64,000 bases of DNA from Hamadaea tsunoensis DSM 44101 (lineage in GTDB: Bacteria; Actinomycetota; Actinomycetes; Mycobacteriales; Micromonosporaceae): positions 310,001-374,000 of the forward strand of contig NZ_AUAX01000008.1 in assembly GCF_000428945.1 (NCBI RefSeq), written 5' to 3'. Positions 1 through 8,200 of this stretch are shown here, in pieces (positions within the stretch are counted from its first letter, which is position 1; every line of letters begins with the position of its first letter). A program made the position numbers and the translations under genes. A model generated the notes under the pieces. That model was not told the DNA's origin, did no database searches, and was given only the letters and a program-made list of their open reading frames with translations.

Positions 1-1714
1 GGAAGAGCAGGAGGAAGAACACCGGCAGCCGCATCGGCGGGGCGGGCGGCGGGTCGACCCGATCGGCGTACCGCGAACGGGCGTGCAGCAGGCCGGCGGT
101 CAGCGAGGCGGCCGTGCGGCCACCGCGCCGGGCCTGGGCGGGCAGCAGTACGGCCGCCGGTCCGGCCACGACCACCACCGAGTCGTCCTGTGTGCTGACC
201 GAGGTCACGTCCGCCCACGACGAACGCACCGAGCCGAGCACGCCGCGGGCCGCGATCCCGCCGCCGTTCCAGGCCGCGGCCGGTCGCAGCCAGATGCGGT
301 AGCCCGCCGCGAACGACGCCAGGGTCAGGAGCACGGAGAGGACGAAGGCCGGGGTCGTCGGCAGCCGCCGGACGAGTTCGACGAGAGCGAGCGGGAGGCA
401 GGCGCTCAACGCGTACCCGATGAGGGCGGGCTTGCGGTAGCGGAAGACCTGCTCGGGAGCGGCGGTCAACTCCGCGGCCGGTACGAGCGCGGCGACCTGT
501 CCGGGTAGCGCCCCCCGAGGCTGGTCCGGAGCCGGCCCGGTGCCGTGGTCGCCACCCGCCACGGGGCGGAACCTGCCGAGCCCCGACGGCGGCCGTACGC
601 GGGCCGTGGCGACGACCGGGCCGCCGGCGATACCGACGATCACCGTCGCGCCGGGAGCGGGTACGCCGTACAGCGTGATCCGCTGATCCTGCCACCGGGA
701 CGGCGTCGCCAGGCCGCCCATGTCCTCCCGGTGCGGCTGCCCGTCGCGGACCAGCGCCTCCTCGCCGAGGTCCAGGCGGGCGAGCGGTTCGGCCCCGGCG
801 AGGGCGTCGCCGGCGTACAGGTTGCCGTCCTGGTAGTACGCCTCGGTCATCGGGTACGCGCCGCTCAGCATCCGGCGGCTGCGGACGGCGTACCCGGTGG
901 TGATCAGGGCGAGCGCGCCGAGGGCGAGCAGCACCGCGAGCAGCTGCCAGGGCGTGGCGTCGTAGGGTTCGGCGAGCGGCTGGGCGAGCCCGCCGTCGTC
1001 GACCCGCAGCCGGATCTCGCCGCCGACGCGATAGCTCGCGGGCGACACGACGTCGATGACCCGCGTCGGGTCGGCCACCGTCACGGTGTAGCCGGTCGCG
1101 TCCACGGCTGTGATCGCCGCCGACTCGGTCCGGGCGGCGGCCTGCCGGGCGTCCATCGTGGACTGCCGCAGCACGCCGGCCGTGCTCACCGCCGCGCCGA
1201 CGAGCAGCAGGGCCAGGCCGAGACCGATCCGGATCCGGCCCCGCCGCGGCGTGAGCCGGACGGCCGTCAGGTTCCCGCGCGGTGTCCGGTCGGCGAACTC
1301 CCGCTCGGCCGGCGACGGGGACCTGCGCGTACGCAGCCACGCGAGCAGGATCGTCACCAGCGCGTACGCGATCAGGGACAGCTCGGCGACCAGGGAGGCA
1401 TCGGCCGGGTGGAACTGGTCCCACAGCGGACCGGCGACGGCGACGACCGCGGCCGCGAGCGCGGCCAGGCGGGGCGTCGACCAGCCGAGGATCAGCCACG
1501 AACCGACGAACAGTCCGAGGGCGATCACGTTGACCGGTTCGGGGCCGCACGGCCGCGCCTCGGTACACGGGACGTCCGGCTGCGCGTTGACGGTGATCAC
1601 GGTCGCCGCGCAGCCGACGAAGAAGATCGCCCAGCGCAGCACGTGTGCCCGCCACCGGCTCGGCGCGGCGTCCCGCAGTGCCCACGCGTCGGCGGTCGTC
1701 AGGATCGAGGCCAT
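1..1714 (-). CDS. Multi-pass membrane protein, 3' end outside window
   Basis: The frame opens at ATG 1714 and runs off the left edge, so about 571 residues are visible and the C-terminus is missing. Hydrophobic segments lie near residues 27-45, 60-80, 83-95, 108-125 and 160-180, then again near 265-285 and in two stretches around 425-475. Between them are an extracytoplasmic-looking stretch and soluble loops. The last visible part (GVLGSVRSSWADVTSVST and following beta-rich sequence) resembles a bacterial PH-like domain as found in small actinobacterial membrane proteins. No enzymatic motif is seen and the function is unknown. It diverges from the epimerase gene at 1792, leaving a 77-bp shared promoter region. 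Forward-strand frames across 83-1795 are its shadows. Confidence 0.75.
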   Translation of the reverse strand, partial: MASILTTADAWALRDAAPSRWRAHVLRWAIFFVGCAATVITVNAQPDVPCTEARPCGPEPVNVIALGLFVGSWLILGWSTPRLAALAAAVVAVAGPLWDQFHPADASLVAELSLIAYALVTILLAWLRTRRSPSPAEREFADRTPRGNLTAVRLTPRRGRIRIGLGLALLLVGAAVSTAGVLRQSTMDARQAAARTESAAITAVDATGYTVTVADPTRVIDVVSPASYRVGGEIRLRVDDGGLAQPLAEPYDATPWQLLAVLLALGALALITTGYAVRSRRMLSGAYPMTEAYYQDGNLYAGDALAGAEPLARLDLGEEALVRDGQPHREDMGGLATPSRWQDQRITLYGVPAPGATVIVGIAGGPVVATARVRPPSGLGRFRPVAGGDHGTGPAPDQPRGALPGQVAALVPAAELTAAPEQVFRYRKPALIGYALSACLPLALVELVRRLPTTPAFVLSVLLTLASFAAGYRIWLRPAAAWNGGGIAARGVLGSVRSSWADVTSVSTQDDSVVVVAGPAAVLLPAQARRGGRTAASLTAGLLHARSRYADRVDPPPAPPMRLPVFFLLLF

Positions 1715-1791
1715 CCCCGCATCGTGCGGACACCGCCGCCGATGATCCATCGGCCGAGCGGTTCAAGCTCGGCGGTGCGACCATCGACCCC

Positions 1792-2529
1792 ATGAAGGTG
1801 CTCTACATCGGCGGCGCCGGCTACGTCGGCCGCTTCCTCGTCCCGCTGCTCGCCCGGAAGCACGAGATCCGCGTGTTCGACCGGACCGATCCGGACCTCG
1901 CGGAGGCGGAGTTCCTCCGCGGCGACGCCACCGACTACGAAGCCCTGCTGGCGGCGATGGACGGCATCGACGTCGTGCTGCACGGCGCCATGGGCGACAT
2001 CGACTGGAGCACGCCGGCGGCCGTCGCGCAGGCGTACGACGTGAACGTGAAGTCGGTGCACCTGACGCTGCTGGCCGCGCACGCGGCGGGAGTGCCGCAC
2101 GCGGTGCATTTCAGCAGCCTGTCGGTCTTCGACGACCTGATGCACCGGCCGTGCGCCGAGGACGACGTCCCGGACGCCACCGACCTCTACGGGCTGACGA
2201 AGCGGCTCGGCGAGCAGGTGTGCCGGGCCGCGTACGCCGAATGGGGCGTCACGGTCACGATCCTGCGCCTGGTCTGGCCGACCTCGGACGAGGACTGGCC
2301 GGAGTGGACCCGGCACGGCGAGCCGGAGGCACTGGTCTCGCCCGCCGGTGAGGTGATCGAGGCGACCGCGGCGAGCGACCTGGCGAGGGCGGTGCTGGCC
2401 GCCCTCGACCACCGCGACGGATGCGACGTGTTCACGCTGTCCGGTGACCGGAAGGCGCGCCTGTGGAGCGTCGAGAAGGCGGCCCGGCTGCTCGGCTGGA
2501 CCCCGCTCGGCCCGGTCCCTAGTCCTTGA
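1792..2529 (+). CDS. NAD-dependent epimerase/dehydratase family protein
   Basis: A 245-residue extended-SDR Rossmann protein. The N-terminal dinucleotide motif GGAGYVG (residues 6-12) and a YGLTK catalytic Tyr-x3-Lys are visible, with the SS preceding SVF as the usual Ser. It is shorter than typical sugar epimerases (about 300 residues), so the substrate domain is reduced, as in uronate dehydrogenase-like members. ATG 1792 is preferred over the longer frame from 1645 because it starts exactly at the Rossmann beta strand. It overlaps the convergent gene at 2519 by 11 bp. The substrate cannot be read from sequence. Confidence 0.85.
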   Translation: MKVLYIGGAGYVGRFLVPLLARKHEIRVFDRTDPDLAEAEFLRGDATDYEALLAAMDGIDVVLHGAMGDIDWSTPAAVAQAYDVNVKSVHLTLLAAHAAGVPHAVHFSSLSVFDDLMHRPCAEDDVPDATDLYGLTKRLGEQVCRAAYAEWGVTVTILRLVWPTSDEDWPEWTRHGEPEALVSPAGEVIEATAASDLARAVLAALDHRDGCDVFTLSGDRKARLWSVEKAARLLGWTPLGPVPSP

Positions 2530-3010
2530 GCAGGTGGGACAGGTCGGCGACGAACGCGCTCTCGGCCTCGCTGACGACCGTGCCGCCGAGGCCGAGCACG
2601 CCGCCGGAGGAGGCCGCCTCGACGACGGTCTCGGCGATGGTCACCAACCAGTGCCGGTACGCGTTCGCGTCGGCCGCCTCGGCCTTGCCGGCCAGCAGGT
2701 CGAGCGCGGCCCGGGAGCGGTCGAGAACGTCCGTGACCAGGCTCTGCGGATCGGCCGGGGTGAACACGGGCAGCTCGGCCTCGTGCAGCCGGCCGACGAT
2801 CTCGGCGGCGACGGAGGACACGAGCTTGCTCGGCGACTCGACGCCGTCCGTGATCGCCTCCATGCCCGCCTCGTTCTCGGCCGCCGTCCGCCGGGTGCCG
2901 TCCGGCTCGACGGCGCTGGCCGCGAGCAGGACCGACTGCGGGAGTCCGACGAGCAGACCCCATTCGGCGTCCGAGAAGCCCAGTTCGGCGAAGACCGGCT
3001 GTTCCGTCAC
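2519..3010 (-). CDS. Conserved hypothetical protein
   Basis: A 163-residue acidic, alpha-helical soluble protein starting at GTG 3010, with a purine-rich stretch (AGAGGGGGAA) upstream. It has no signal peptide, membrane segment or catalytic motif that I recognise. Alanine-rich helices dominate (VSSVAAEIVGRL; SRAALDLLAGKAEAADANAY). A forward frame covers the same DNA, but the reverse one has better codon structure and ends tail to tail with the epimerase gene. Function unknown. Confidence 0.68.
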   Translation of the reverse strand: MTEQPVFAELGFSDAEWGLLVGLPQSVLLAASAVEPDGTRRTAAENEAGMEAITDGVESPSKLVSSVAAEIVGRLHEAELPVFTPADPQSLVTDVLDRSRAALDLLAGKAEAADANAYRHWLVTIAETVVEAASSGGVLGLGGTVVSEAESAFVADLSHLLKD

Positions 3011-3065
3011 GGTGTGTTCCCCCTCTGACTTGGCACTACGTGCGTAATCTAACGGACCCCGGTGA

Positions 3066-4778
3066 TCACCGCACGACGGTGAGCAGCTTCTGCGCGCGGA
3101 CGACCGGCACCGACAGGGTCTTGTACCCGACCTCGTCGAACAGCACGGTCATCTTCTCCCCCTCGTAGCCGAGGACCATGCCGCTGCCCCACTCTCCATG
3201 CTGGACGGTGCTGTGCACGGGGAACGGCGTCGCGTCGGAGGCCGGCTCGGCGGGCTGGGCCGCGACCGGCGCCCGGCGGCAGTTGTCGCAGTGGCCGCAG
3301 GCCGTGCCCATGTGCTCGCCGAAGTACGCCAGCAGCGCCTGGCTGCGGCAGGCCCGGGTCTGCGCGAAGCCGCGCATCATCTCCCGGCGGGTCGCCTCGA
3401 CCGCCTGGCGGCGGGCCACCTCGGCCACCGCCGCCTGGGCCGCGGGGACGGGATCGGGCGCGTGTTTCGGCGTACCGAGGCGGTTGCTGGGCAGCGTGCG
3501 CACGGCACCGACCTCTTCGAGCAGGCTGAGCAGCTGGCTCAGCTTGCGCTGACTCAGGCCGCTGCGCTCGCGCAGCTCCGACTTGGTCACGCCGGCCGCG
3601 CGGGCCCGCTTGGCGACCTTCGTGTCCTCGGCCTCGATCGCCCGCAGCAGCGCCACCAGGTCGCGCAGCTCCCGCTCGTCGGGCGCGCCGCCGGCGAAGA
3701 ACCGTTGCAGCGCCTCGTCCTCGGCCCGCCAGAGCAGCAGCGTACGCGCGGGTTCGCCGTCCCGGCCGGCGCGGCCGATCTCCTGCAGGTAGGAGTCGGG
3801 CGAGTCGGGCAGCGCCACGTGGGCCACCCAGCGGATGTCCGGTTTGTCGATGCCCATGCCGAAGGCGGAGGTCGCGACCATGACCGGGATGCGGCCGGCG
3901 AGGAACTCCTCGTGCCGCTGCTCGCGGGGGCCGGAAGCCATGCCGCCGTGGTAGAAGTCGGCCTTGAACCCGGCGTCCTTCAGCCGGCCGGCCAGTTCCT
4001 CGGCCGCGCGGCGGGTCGGCACGTAGACGATGCCGGAGCGGCCCTCCTCCTCGCGCAGGAACTCCAGCAGCCGCCGGTACCGGGCGTTCTCGTCCGAGCA
4101 GTAGCCGACGTGCAGCAGCAGATTCGCCCGGTCCAGCCCGGACACCACCGTACGCGGCTTGCGCAGGCCCAGCCGGGCGACGATGTCGTCGCGGACGGGC
4201 GGGCTGGCGGTGGCGGTCAGCGCGACGACGGGCGGCCGGCCGAGCTCCCGGATCAGATCGCCCAGGTCGAGGTAGTCCGGCCGGAAGTCGTAGCCCCAGC
4301 CCGAGATGCAGTGCGCCTCGTCCACCGCGACCAGGGCCGGCCGCAGTGCCTTGATCTCGGCCAGCCGCTCGGGGTTGGCCAGCGACTCCGGCGTGGTGAA
4401 CAGGAACCTCGCCCGGCCCTCGCGCAGGTCGGCCAGGGCCGCCGCCTGCTGCTTGGGGGTCTCGGCGGAGCTGATCCGGACCGCCCGCAGCCGCGGCACG
4501 CCCCGGTCGTTGAGGTTGCCGATCTGATCCTGCTGCAGGGCGAGCAGCGGGGAGATCACGATCGTGGGACCGTCGAGAAGCGAGCCCGGGACCTGGTAGA
4601 CGGCCGACTTGCCGCCGCCGGTGGGCAGCACGACCAGGGCGTCTTGCCGGCCGAGCAGGGCCTTCATCGCCGTGAGCTGCTCCGGACGCAGCCGCGGCCA
4701 GCCGAAGTCGGTACGCGCCGCGGCACGCAGCCGTCGCGTACCGCGGAAGGAGCGCAGGAAGCTGAAGAGTGATCGCAT
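3066..4778 (-). CDS. recQ: RecQ family ATP-dependent DNA helicase
   Basis: 570 residues, a 3'-5' superfamily-2 DNA helicase acting in recombination and fork repair. Walker A is PTGGGKS (residues 52-58). The DEAH box lies in DEAHCISGWGYDFRPDY, the RecQ-specific aromatic loop. Motif III is LTATA, and motif VI is QEIGRAGRDGEPA. The RecQ zinc site follows as a lone Cys in ACRSQALLAYF, then CGHCDNC. A winged-helix region precedes it (KSELRERSGLSQRKLSQLLSLL). Instead of an HRDC domain the C-terminus has a small beta-rich SH3-like module (STVQHGEWGSGMVLGYEGEK), common in actinobacterial RecQ. It diverges from the SDR gene at 4852. Confidence 0.95.
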   Translation of the reverse strand: MRSLFSFLRSFRGTRRLRAAARTDFGWPRLRPEQLTAMKALLGRQDALVVLPTGGGKSAVYQVPGSLLDGPTIVISPLLALQQDQIGNLNDRGVPRLRAVRISSAETPKQQAAALADLREGRARFLFTTPESLANPERLAEIKALRPALVAVDEAHCISGWGYDFRPDYLDLGDLIRELGRPPVVALTATASPPVRDDIVARLGLRKPRTVVSGLDRANLLLHVGYCSDENARYRRLLEFLREEEGRSGIVYVPTRRAAEELAGRLKDAGFKADFYHGGMASGPREQRHEEFLAGRIPVMVATSAFGMGIDKPDIRWVAHVALPDSPDSYLQEIGRAGRDGEPARTLLLWRAEDEALQRFFAGGAPDERELRDLVALLRAIEAEDTKVAKRARAAGVTKSELRERSGLSQRKLSQLLSLLEEVGAVRTLPSNRLGTPKHAPDPVPAAQAAVAEVARRQAVEATRREMMRGFAQTRACRSQALLAYFGEHMGTACGHCDNCRRAPVAAQPAEPASDATPFPVHSTVQHGEWGSGMVLGYEGEKMTVLFDEVGYKTLSVPVVRAQKLLTVVR

Positions 4779-4851
4779 CGCCGCCGAGGCTACCCGTCAC
4801 CCCTGACACTCAAACCGTCGCGACACCCCGGCGGTCGGCTACCGTTCGCGC

Positions 4852-5655
4852 ATGACTTCGACCGCCGACTCAGATCCGTCCCCGGCCGCCTCCCCGGACA
4901 GCGCGCCGGTAGCCGCCATCACCGGTGCCGCGCAGGGCATCGGTGAGCGCATCGCCGAGGTGCTCGCCGCCGAGGGCTACCGGCTGGCCCTGTTCGACCG
5001 CCAGGAGATCACCGCGTTCCCGGACGCGGTACGCGTACGCGGGGACGTCGCGAACCAGTCCGACGTGCTGGCCTTCGCGGGGGCCGTGAACGAGGCGTAC
5101 GGCCGGATCGACGTGCTGGTCAACAACGCCGGGATCGCCCTGATCAGCCCGGCCGACGAGACGCCGGCCGACATGTGGCGGCAGGTCATGGAGGTGAACC
5201 TGACCGGGCCGTTCCTGATGTGCCAGGCGTTCGGCCGGCAGATGCTGGCCACCAACTCCGGTGCGATCGTCAACATCGCCTCGGTCGCGGGGCTGTCCGG
5301 TGTGGCCGACCGGTCGGCGTACAACGTCAGCAAGCACGGGCTCATCGGGCTGACCAGGACGCTCGCCGTGGAATGGGGCGGCCGCGGCGTACGCGTCAAC
5401 GCCGTCTGCCCCGGCTGGGTGAAGACGCCGATGGACGACGCGTCGCAGGGTGAGGGCGCCTACGTCGACGGCGACATCATCGACCACGTGCCGCTCGGGC
5501 GTTTCGCCACGCCGGACGACATCGCGCAGGCCGTCGCCTACCTCGCGGATCCCGCCAAGGCCGCCTTCGTCAACGGCATCACCCTGTCGGTGGACGGCGG
5601 TTGGATGGCCGACGGATCCTGGCAGTCGCTGCGCCTCGACGCCCGCCACCGCTGA
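4852..5655 (+). CDS. SDR family oxidoreductase
   Basis: 267 residues, a classical short-chain dehydrogenase. TGAAQGIGE gives the TGxxxGxG cofactor site, NNAGI the NNAG structural motif, and catalytic Ser (NIASVAGLSG), Tyr and Lys (SAYNVSKHG) are intact. The C-terminus has the family's typical PCPGWVKTPM and NGITLSVDGGW segments. The 20-residue N-terminal extension is Ser/Pro/Asp rich. An Asp after the second beta strand (LALFDRQE) favours NAD over NADP. Substrate unknown. It stands alone and is followed by a strong terminator. Confidence 0.92.
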   Translation: MTSTADSDPSPAASPDSAPVAAITGAAQGIGERIAEVLAAEGYRLALFDRQEITAFPDAVRVRGDVANQSDVLAFAGAVNEAYGRIDVLVNNAGIALISPADETPADMWRQVMEVNLTGPFLMCQAFGRQMLATNSGAIVNIASVAGLSGVADRSAYNVSKHGLIGLTRTLAVEWGGRGVRVNAVCPGWVKTPMDDASQGEGAYVDGDIIDHVPLGRFATPDDIAQAVAYLADPAKAAFVNGITLSVDGGWMADGSWQSLRLDARHR

Positions 5656-5681
5656 GCCCGGCCGGCCCCGCGCACACGAAA

Positions 5682-5717
5682 GGGGGCGGATCGCCGCCCG
5701 CGCAGCGATCCGCCCCC
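5682..5717. terminator. Bidirectional stem-loop terminator
   Basis: A perfect 13-bp inverted repeat, GGGGGCGGATCGC at 5682-5694 and its complement at 5705-5717, with a 10-nt loop. It lies between the convergent SDR gene (stop 5655) and the small antitoxin-like gene (stop 5726), the expected place for a shared terminator. No U-run follows, as is usual in high-GC actinobacteria. Confidence 0.85.
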
Positions 5718-5725
5718 TGGCAGGT

Positions 5726-5926
5726 CTACATATCGGGCTTATCGGACTTGTCGACCATGTCCTTGGCCATGTCTCCGCCCTTGTCGACCTGGTCATCGAA
5801 CTTGCCGCCGGTCTTGTCCTTGACCATGTCGGTGCCCTGATCGACCTTTTCCTTGGCCTTGTCGGAGCCGCCGAGCTTGTCCGTGACCTTGTCGGTCATA
5901 TCACTGATCTTGTCCGTGATGCCCAT
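5726..5926 (-). CDS. Rv0909/MT0933-type antitoxin-like small protein
   Basis: A 66-residue, highly charged Lys/Asp-rich protein with imperfect repeats of the DKxxDM type. The segment KVDQGTDMVKDKTGGKFDD followed by QVDKG matches the conserved core of the MT0933-like antitoxin family (Mycobacterium Rv0909), where TGGKF/Y and QVDK are the hallmarks. In Mycobacterium the cognate toxin Rv0910 (SRPBCC fold) is adjacent. No such gene lies here: the neighbours are an SDR and a flavin-binding protein. It may therefore be an orphan or have another role. Family call from motif only. Confidence 0.7.
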   Translation of the reverse strand: MGITDKISDMTDKVTDKLGGSDKAKEKVDQGTDMVKDKTGGKFDDQVDKGGDMAKDMVDKSDKPDM

Positions 5927-6078
5927 TTCCTACCCCCGTGTTCCGGGACCGCGTTCGGGCCTCGGTCTACAGAGAATCCTAGTGAGAGCAACGGATACGG
6001 CGTGGCGGAACGGAAAATCGCACGCCGTGTGCGCATTCGCGCGACTCGGGCATGGGAGCCTGCCCACGGGAGGCGACC

Positions 6079-6672
6079 ATGCGGACGAGATTCTGGGGAT
6101 CGACGGGGGAACGACTGCTGCAGGAGGCCACCGGCAGCACCACGCGGGCGCGCCGGTTCTACGACGGACAGGTCCTCGACCATCTCAACCGCAGGATGCG
6201 GGAGTTCATCGCGTACCAGGAGATGTTGTTCGTGGCGACCGCCGACAGCCTCGGCGAGTGCGACTGCACGTTCCGGGCCGGACCGCCGGGATTCGTGCAC
6301 GTACTGGACGATCACCGGCTGGCCTGGCCGGAGTACCGCGGCAACGGCGTCCTCGCGAGCCTCGGCAACCTGACCGAGAATCCGCACGTCGGGCTGTTCT
6401 TCGTCGACTTCTTCCAGAACACGGTCGGGCTGCACGTCAACGGGCGGGCCGACATCCTCGACGAGCTGCCGGGCGTACCGGTCGATCCGGTACCGGGCCG
6501 GCGCGCCGAGCGCTGGGTGGTCGTACGCGTCGAGGAGGCGTACATCCACTGCCGCAAGCACATCCCGCGGCTGCAGAAGCGATCCGAGGGCCGGCGCGAC
6601 TGGGGCAGCGACGATCCGCGCAGCAAGGGCGGCGACTTCTTCGGGGTGGCCGCCGAGCGCGACGGGCGCTGA
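6079..6672 (+). CDS. Pyridoxamine 5'-phosphate oxidase family protein
   Basis: 197 residues, a split-barrel FMN-binding fold. The pattern FIAYQEMLFVATADSLGECDCTF, then GFVHVLD, a RGNGVLASLGNLTENPHVGLFF stretch and HVNGRADIL is the family signature; the C-terminal YIHCRKHIPRL helps bind flavin in relatives. ATG 6079 is chosen over 6052 because GGGAGG sits 5-10 nt upstream of it. Members reduce or oxidise small molecules, or bind F420 or haem, so the substrate cannot be fixed. A single-gene unit followed 37 bp later by the PASTA lipoprotein gene. Confidence 0.78.
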   Translation: MRTRFWGSTGERLLQEATGSTTRARRFYDGQVLDHLNRRMREFIAYQEMLFVATADSLGECDCTFRAGPPGFVHVLDDHRLAWPEYRGNGVLASLGNLTENPHVGLFFVDFFQNTVGLHVNGRADILDELPGVPVDPVPGRRAERWVVVRVEEAYIHCRKHIPRLQKRSEGRRDWGSDDPRSKGGDFFGVAAERDGR

Positions 6673-6709
6673 CGGGCCGCCCTGGCCCGGCATGGGTACG
6701 CTCGGGAGC

Positions 6710-7321
6710 ATGCGCGCCATCCTGGTCCGCCTCGGCCTCGCCGTGACGGCGACCGCCCTGCTCGCGGGCTGCGGTCCGGTGACCCTGGCGACCCCGACGC
6801 CCGCAGCGTCGGGGTCGGCGTCGAGGATCGCCGCCCTCAGCGTGCCGGACGTGACCGGCAAGCGGCTCAACGAAGCCGAAGCCGTGCTGCAAGGGGCCGG
6901 CATCAAGACCGTCAAGACGACCGACGCGACCGGCCAGGGCCGGATCGTGATCGACCCCAACAATTGGTTCGTGCGGCACCAGACGCCCGCCGAGGGCACG
7001 AAGATCGCCGTTGGCGACCCGGTCACGCTGGACGTCGCGAAGCCGACCGACGGCGTCGGCCCGTCCACCGTCGCGAAGGGCGTCGTGCCGAACGTCGTCT
7101 GCATGGACCTGCAGGCCGCGCAGGACACCCTGCAGTCGGCCGGGTTCTACCTGCTGTCGTCCAAGGACGCGCTCGGCGACCGGCACCAGATCCTCGACCG
7201 CGACTGGGTCGTGATAGGACAGTCGGCCGCGGCCGGCTCGACCGCCTTCCCCACCACGAAGATCACCCTCACCGTCGTGAAGTACGGCGAGCCCACCGGC
7301 GAGTCGGGGTGTCACAGCTGA
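6710..7321 (+). CDS. PASTA-domain lipoprotein
   Basis: 203 residues. The N-terminal signal peptide ends in lipobox LLAGC, so the mature protein is lipid-anchored outside the membrane. Two PASTA-like repeats follow: one from VPDVTGKRLNEAEAVL (about residues 45-110), one from VPNVVCMDLQAAQDTL (about 120-200). PASTA domains bind peptidoglycan stem peptides or beta-lactams in PknB and PBPs. Here they occur without a kinase or transpeptidase domain. The start at 6710 puts the signal peptide at the N-terminus; the frame could open six codons earlier. The end overlaps the next gene by 13 bp, suggesting translational coupling. Confidence 0.88.
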   Translation: MRAILVRLGLAVTATALLAGCGPVTLATPTPAASGSASRIAALSVPDVTGKRLNEAEAVLQGAGIKTVKTTDATGQGRIVIDPNNWFVRHQTPAEGTKIAVGDPVTLDVAKPTDGVGPSTVAKGVVPNVVCMDLQAAQDTLQSAGFYLLSSKDALGDRHQILDRDWVVIGQSAAAGSTAFPTTKITLTVVKYGEPTGESGCHS

Positions 7322-8157
7322 ATCCCGAACCGCCCGCGCCGCCCGCCGTCCGGGCGCTGTCCTGGCTGCTCGCCGTCACGGCCGCCGCCACCGTCGTGGT
7401 CGAGGTCCTGATCTGGTGGTACGCCGACGGCGCCGACTACGGCATGTCCGTGCGTACGGGCTGGGCGGTCCTGCGGGCCCTCGGTTTCCTGCTGCTGATC
7501 AGGCACGTGCGGATCGGCCGGGCGAGCGCGCGACCGTTCGGGCTGATCCTCAGCGTGACGACGCTGTTCGCCGTCGCCCGGCTCGTCGTGCCGAAACACG
7601 GCCTGCCCGGCGTCGTCGGCGTGCTCGGATTCGTCCTGCTGCTCGGGCTGTGCACCGCCGTCATGCTGATGCTCTACAAGTCCCCGGCGGTCGAGGCGTA
7701 CCTGAAACGGCACCCGCGGCGGCTGACGTTCGACCGGGACGGCATCCAGCTGCGCGAGGTCGCCCCGAAACGGCCCCCGATCCCCGGCTGGCTGCTCACC
7801 GTACGCGTCGCCGGACTCGCGTACGGGCCGCTGATGCTGGTCGCGGCGGCGGTCGCGGTCGGCGTGCTGTTCCACGGGAAGCCCGCTGCCCTGCCGATCA
7901 TCGTCGGCTGGTTCCTCGCCGGCTTCGTGACCGCGTACTTCATGGGGCTCACGACGTTCTTCCTCGTCCGGGGCAGCCGCTGGCCGCGGCTCATGCTCGT
8001 CGCGCTGACGGCGTTCGCGCTGGTCGTCCAGCTGAGCCTGTGCGCGTTCCTGCTGGGCCTCGACGCGGTCGTCCGTGACGGCGGCCCGCTGCTGGTCACC
8101 GCGGGGCTTGCCCTCTACGGGCTGTGGCGGACGCGCCGCCGGGCCGGCGCCGCGTGA
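7309..8157 (+). CDS. Multi-pass membrane protein, unknown function
   Basis: 282 residues if started at GTG 7309, inside the end of the PASTA lipoprotein gene. About seven hydrophobic segments are visible (for example ALSWLLAVTAAATVVVEVLI, GVVGVLGFVLLLGLCTAVML, GPLMLVAAAVAVGVLF), with a soluble loop near residues 125-155 (EAYLKRHPRRLTFDRDGIQL). No transporter or enzyme motif is recognised. The overlap with the PASTA lipoprotein gene suggests the two products act together at the envelope. That link is inferred from position only. Confidence 0.78.
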   Translation: MSQLNPEPPAPPAVRALSWLLAVTAAATVVVEVLIWWYADGADYGMSVRTGWAVLRALGFLLLIRHVRIGRASARPFGLILSVTTLFAVARLVVPKHGLPGVVGVLGFVLLLGLCTAVMLMLYKSPAVEAYLKRHPRRLTFDRDGIQLREVAPKRPPIPGWLLTVRVAGLAYGPLMLVAAAVAVGVLFHGKPAALPIIVGWFLAGFVTAYFMGLTTFFLVRGSRWPRLMLVALTAFALVVQLSLCAFLLGLDAVVRDGGPLLVTAGLALYGLWRTRRRAGAA

Positions 8158-8200
8158 TCCGGTCCTGGCCCGATCGCTTACCGGCCAGTAGCATGCGGGC

